Shown here: positions 5,390 through 5,860 of the stretch, piece by piece | How positions within the stretch are numbered: the first letter of the stretch is position 1 | Layout: each line of letters opens with the position of its first letter | NCBI GenBank assembly: GCA_002167805.1 | Contig: NHBT01000027.1 | Location: forward strand, 1,516-7,375 | Source: Owenweeksia sp. TMED14 | Lineage (GTDB): Bacteria > Bacteroidota > Bacteroidia > Flavobacteriales > Schleiferiaceae | Length of the DNA stretch: 5,860 bases | Reading direction: 5' to 3' | Translations under genes and position numbers: made by a program | Notes under the pieces: generated by a model | Databases searched by the model: none | The model's input: the letters and a program-made list of their open reading frames with translations, nothing else | Told to the model about the DNA's origin: nothing

Positions 5390-5860
5390 TTTATATAGCT
5401 TAAGTTTAAGTAGGGCAATCTCTCCAGGGTCCATTTGAGCTTGGATGCCTGTTTTTGCAGATGAATGGATAGTATCAAACCCCAATTTCAGATACTTTTC
5501 GATATTTTCGGAGCGAATACCTCCACCAGGTATAATTTCAATGCGTTTATTCGCATATTTTTTCATCTTTTCTAATAATTTGGGATTTTCAGCGCCTTTC
5601 CCCGATAGTATTCGAATGAAGCCTGATTCTACTGCATCATCGATAGCTTTGAATGAATCTTGACATTCATCAAAGGCCCTGTGCAAAGTAGCAGGAAGTC
5701 CCCAATCTTGAATCAGGGATTTATTTAAGGAAATATCTATTTCTGATTTTTCATTTAGACAACCCAAGACTAACTCTTGTGAGCCTGCAGATTTTAAGGA
5801 ATGACCTCCATCACGAATTTCTTTAATTTCGTCATCGGAATAATTAAATACCCCTCCACG
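5378..5860 (-). CDS. cutC: CutC family protein, C-terminal part (start lies beyond right edge)
   Basis: The leftward frame is open from the right edge to TAA at 5380-5378, giving 160 visible residues; with E. coli CutC near 248, roughly the first 70-90 are missing. An internal TTG at 5767 could be mistaken for the start, but the residues upstream are clearly homologous: RGGVFNYSDDE at visible residues 1-11 corresponds to the RPRGGxFxYSDxE strand-loop of CutC, then LVLGCLNE (30-37). Further signatures are HRAFDE (60-65), RILSGKGAE (83-91), RIEIIPGGGI (106-115) and IHSSAK (131-136). The family is a cytoplasmic TIM barrel long annotated as copper homeostasis, although its biochemical role is disputed and no copper-binding Cys/Met cluster is apparent in this part. 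It is convergent with the glycosylasparaginase, overlapping its last 12 bases, and therefore not in the same transcript. The family call is secure; the copper function is not. Confidence 0.92.
   Translation of the reverse strand, partial: RGGVFNYSDDEIKEIRDGGHSLKSAGSQELVLGCLNEKSEIDISLNKSLIQDWGLPATLHRAFDECQDSFKAIDDAVESGFIRILSGKGAENPKLLEKMKKYANKRIEIIPGGGIRSENIEKYLKLGFDTIHSSAKTGIQAQMDPGEIALLKLKLYKSLK

Noticed and set aside
5387..5415. TTTAAG/CTTAAG-rich stretch after the asparaginase stop as a terminator
   Set aside because: The repeats do not form a stable GC-containing stem with a T tract, and the region codes for the CutC C-terminus.
5445..5663. Plus-strand open frame of 72 codons
   Set aside because: Antisense to conserved CutC motifs; a shadow.
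5378..5767. CutC starting at TTG 5767 as a complete 129-residue protein
   Set aside because: The 31 codons upstream to the window edge are in frame and match conserved CutC sequence (RGGxFxYSDDE), so the gene is cut by the window edge, not short.

Overview
The window looks like chromosomal DNA of a Bacteroidota bacterium, most likely from the Flavobacteriia/Cytophagia side. Three things point there: a type B type-IX-secretion (CHU_C/gliding-associated) C-terminal domain, signal peptides ending in the typical SYGQ/GYSQ style, and a glycosylasparaginase strikingly like the periplasmic enzyme of Elizabethkingia (Flavobacterium) meningosepticum. The DNA is AT-rich, starts lack Shine-Dalgarno sequences, and two promoter candidates follow the TTG-N17-23-TAnnTTTG pattern of this phylum.

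Layout. At the left edge is the 5' end of a leftward gene for an exported protein (1-111). After a 199-base divergent region comes a rightward gene for a small secreted protein (best start 311, end 1174). It has a carbohydrate-binding-like beta domain, a proline-rich linker and a CHU_C sorting domain. It meets, tail to tail with only 3 bases between stops, a leftward yaaA gene (1178-1921) of the UPF0246 peroxide-stress/iron family. A 91-base divergent region then leads into a rightward pair: a 792-residue TonB-dependent receptor (2013-4391) and, 17 bases later, a glycosylasparaginase starting at TTG (4409-5389). The asparaginase ends tail to tail, overlapping by 12 bases, with a leftward cutC gene (5378-5860) whose N-terminal part lies outside the window.

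How the genes may work together (inference). The receptor and glycosylasparaginase are probably co-transcribed, which would couple outer-membrane uptake with hydrolysis of GlcNAc-Asn in the periplasm. The receptor's sequence resembles the heme/hemoglobin-type branch, but the histidine usual between the YRAP and NPNL boxes of heme receptors is absent, so its substrate is open. The divergent yaaA gene carries a Fur-box-like sequence over its start codon, which would fit iron control of yaaA and possibly of the receptor. G7 and G6 tracts inside the receptor gene are unusual in such AT-rich DNA and could allow slippage.

I see no RNA genes, insertion sequences, CRISPR arrays or clear terminators. 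I do not see a strongly novel system; the most useful leads are the receptor-asparaginase pair, the poly-G tracts, the Fur-like site and the stand-alone secreted binding module.
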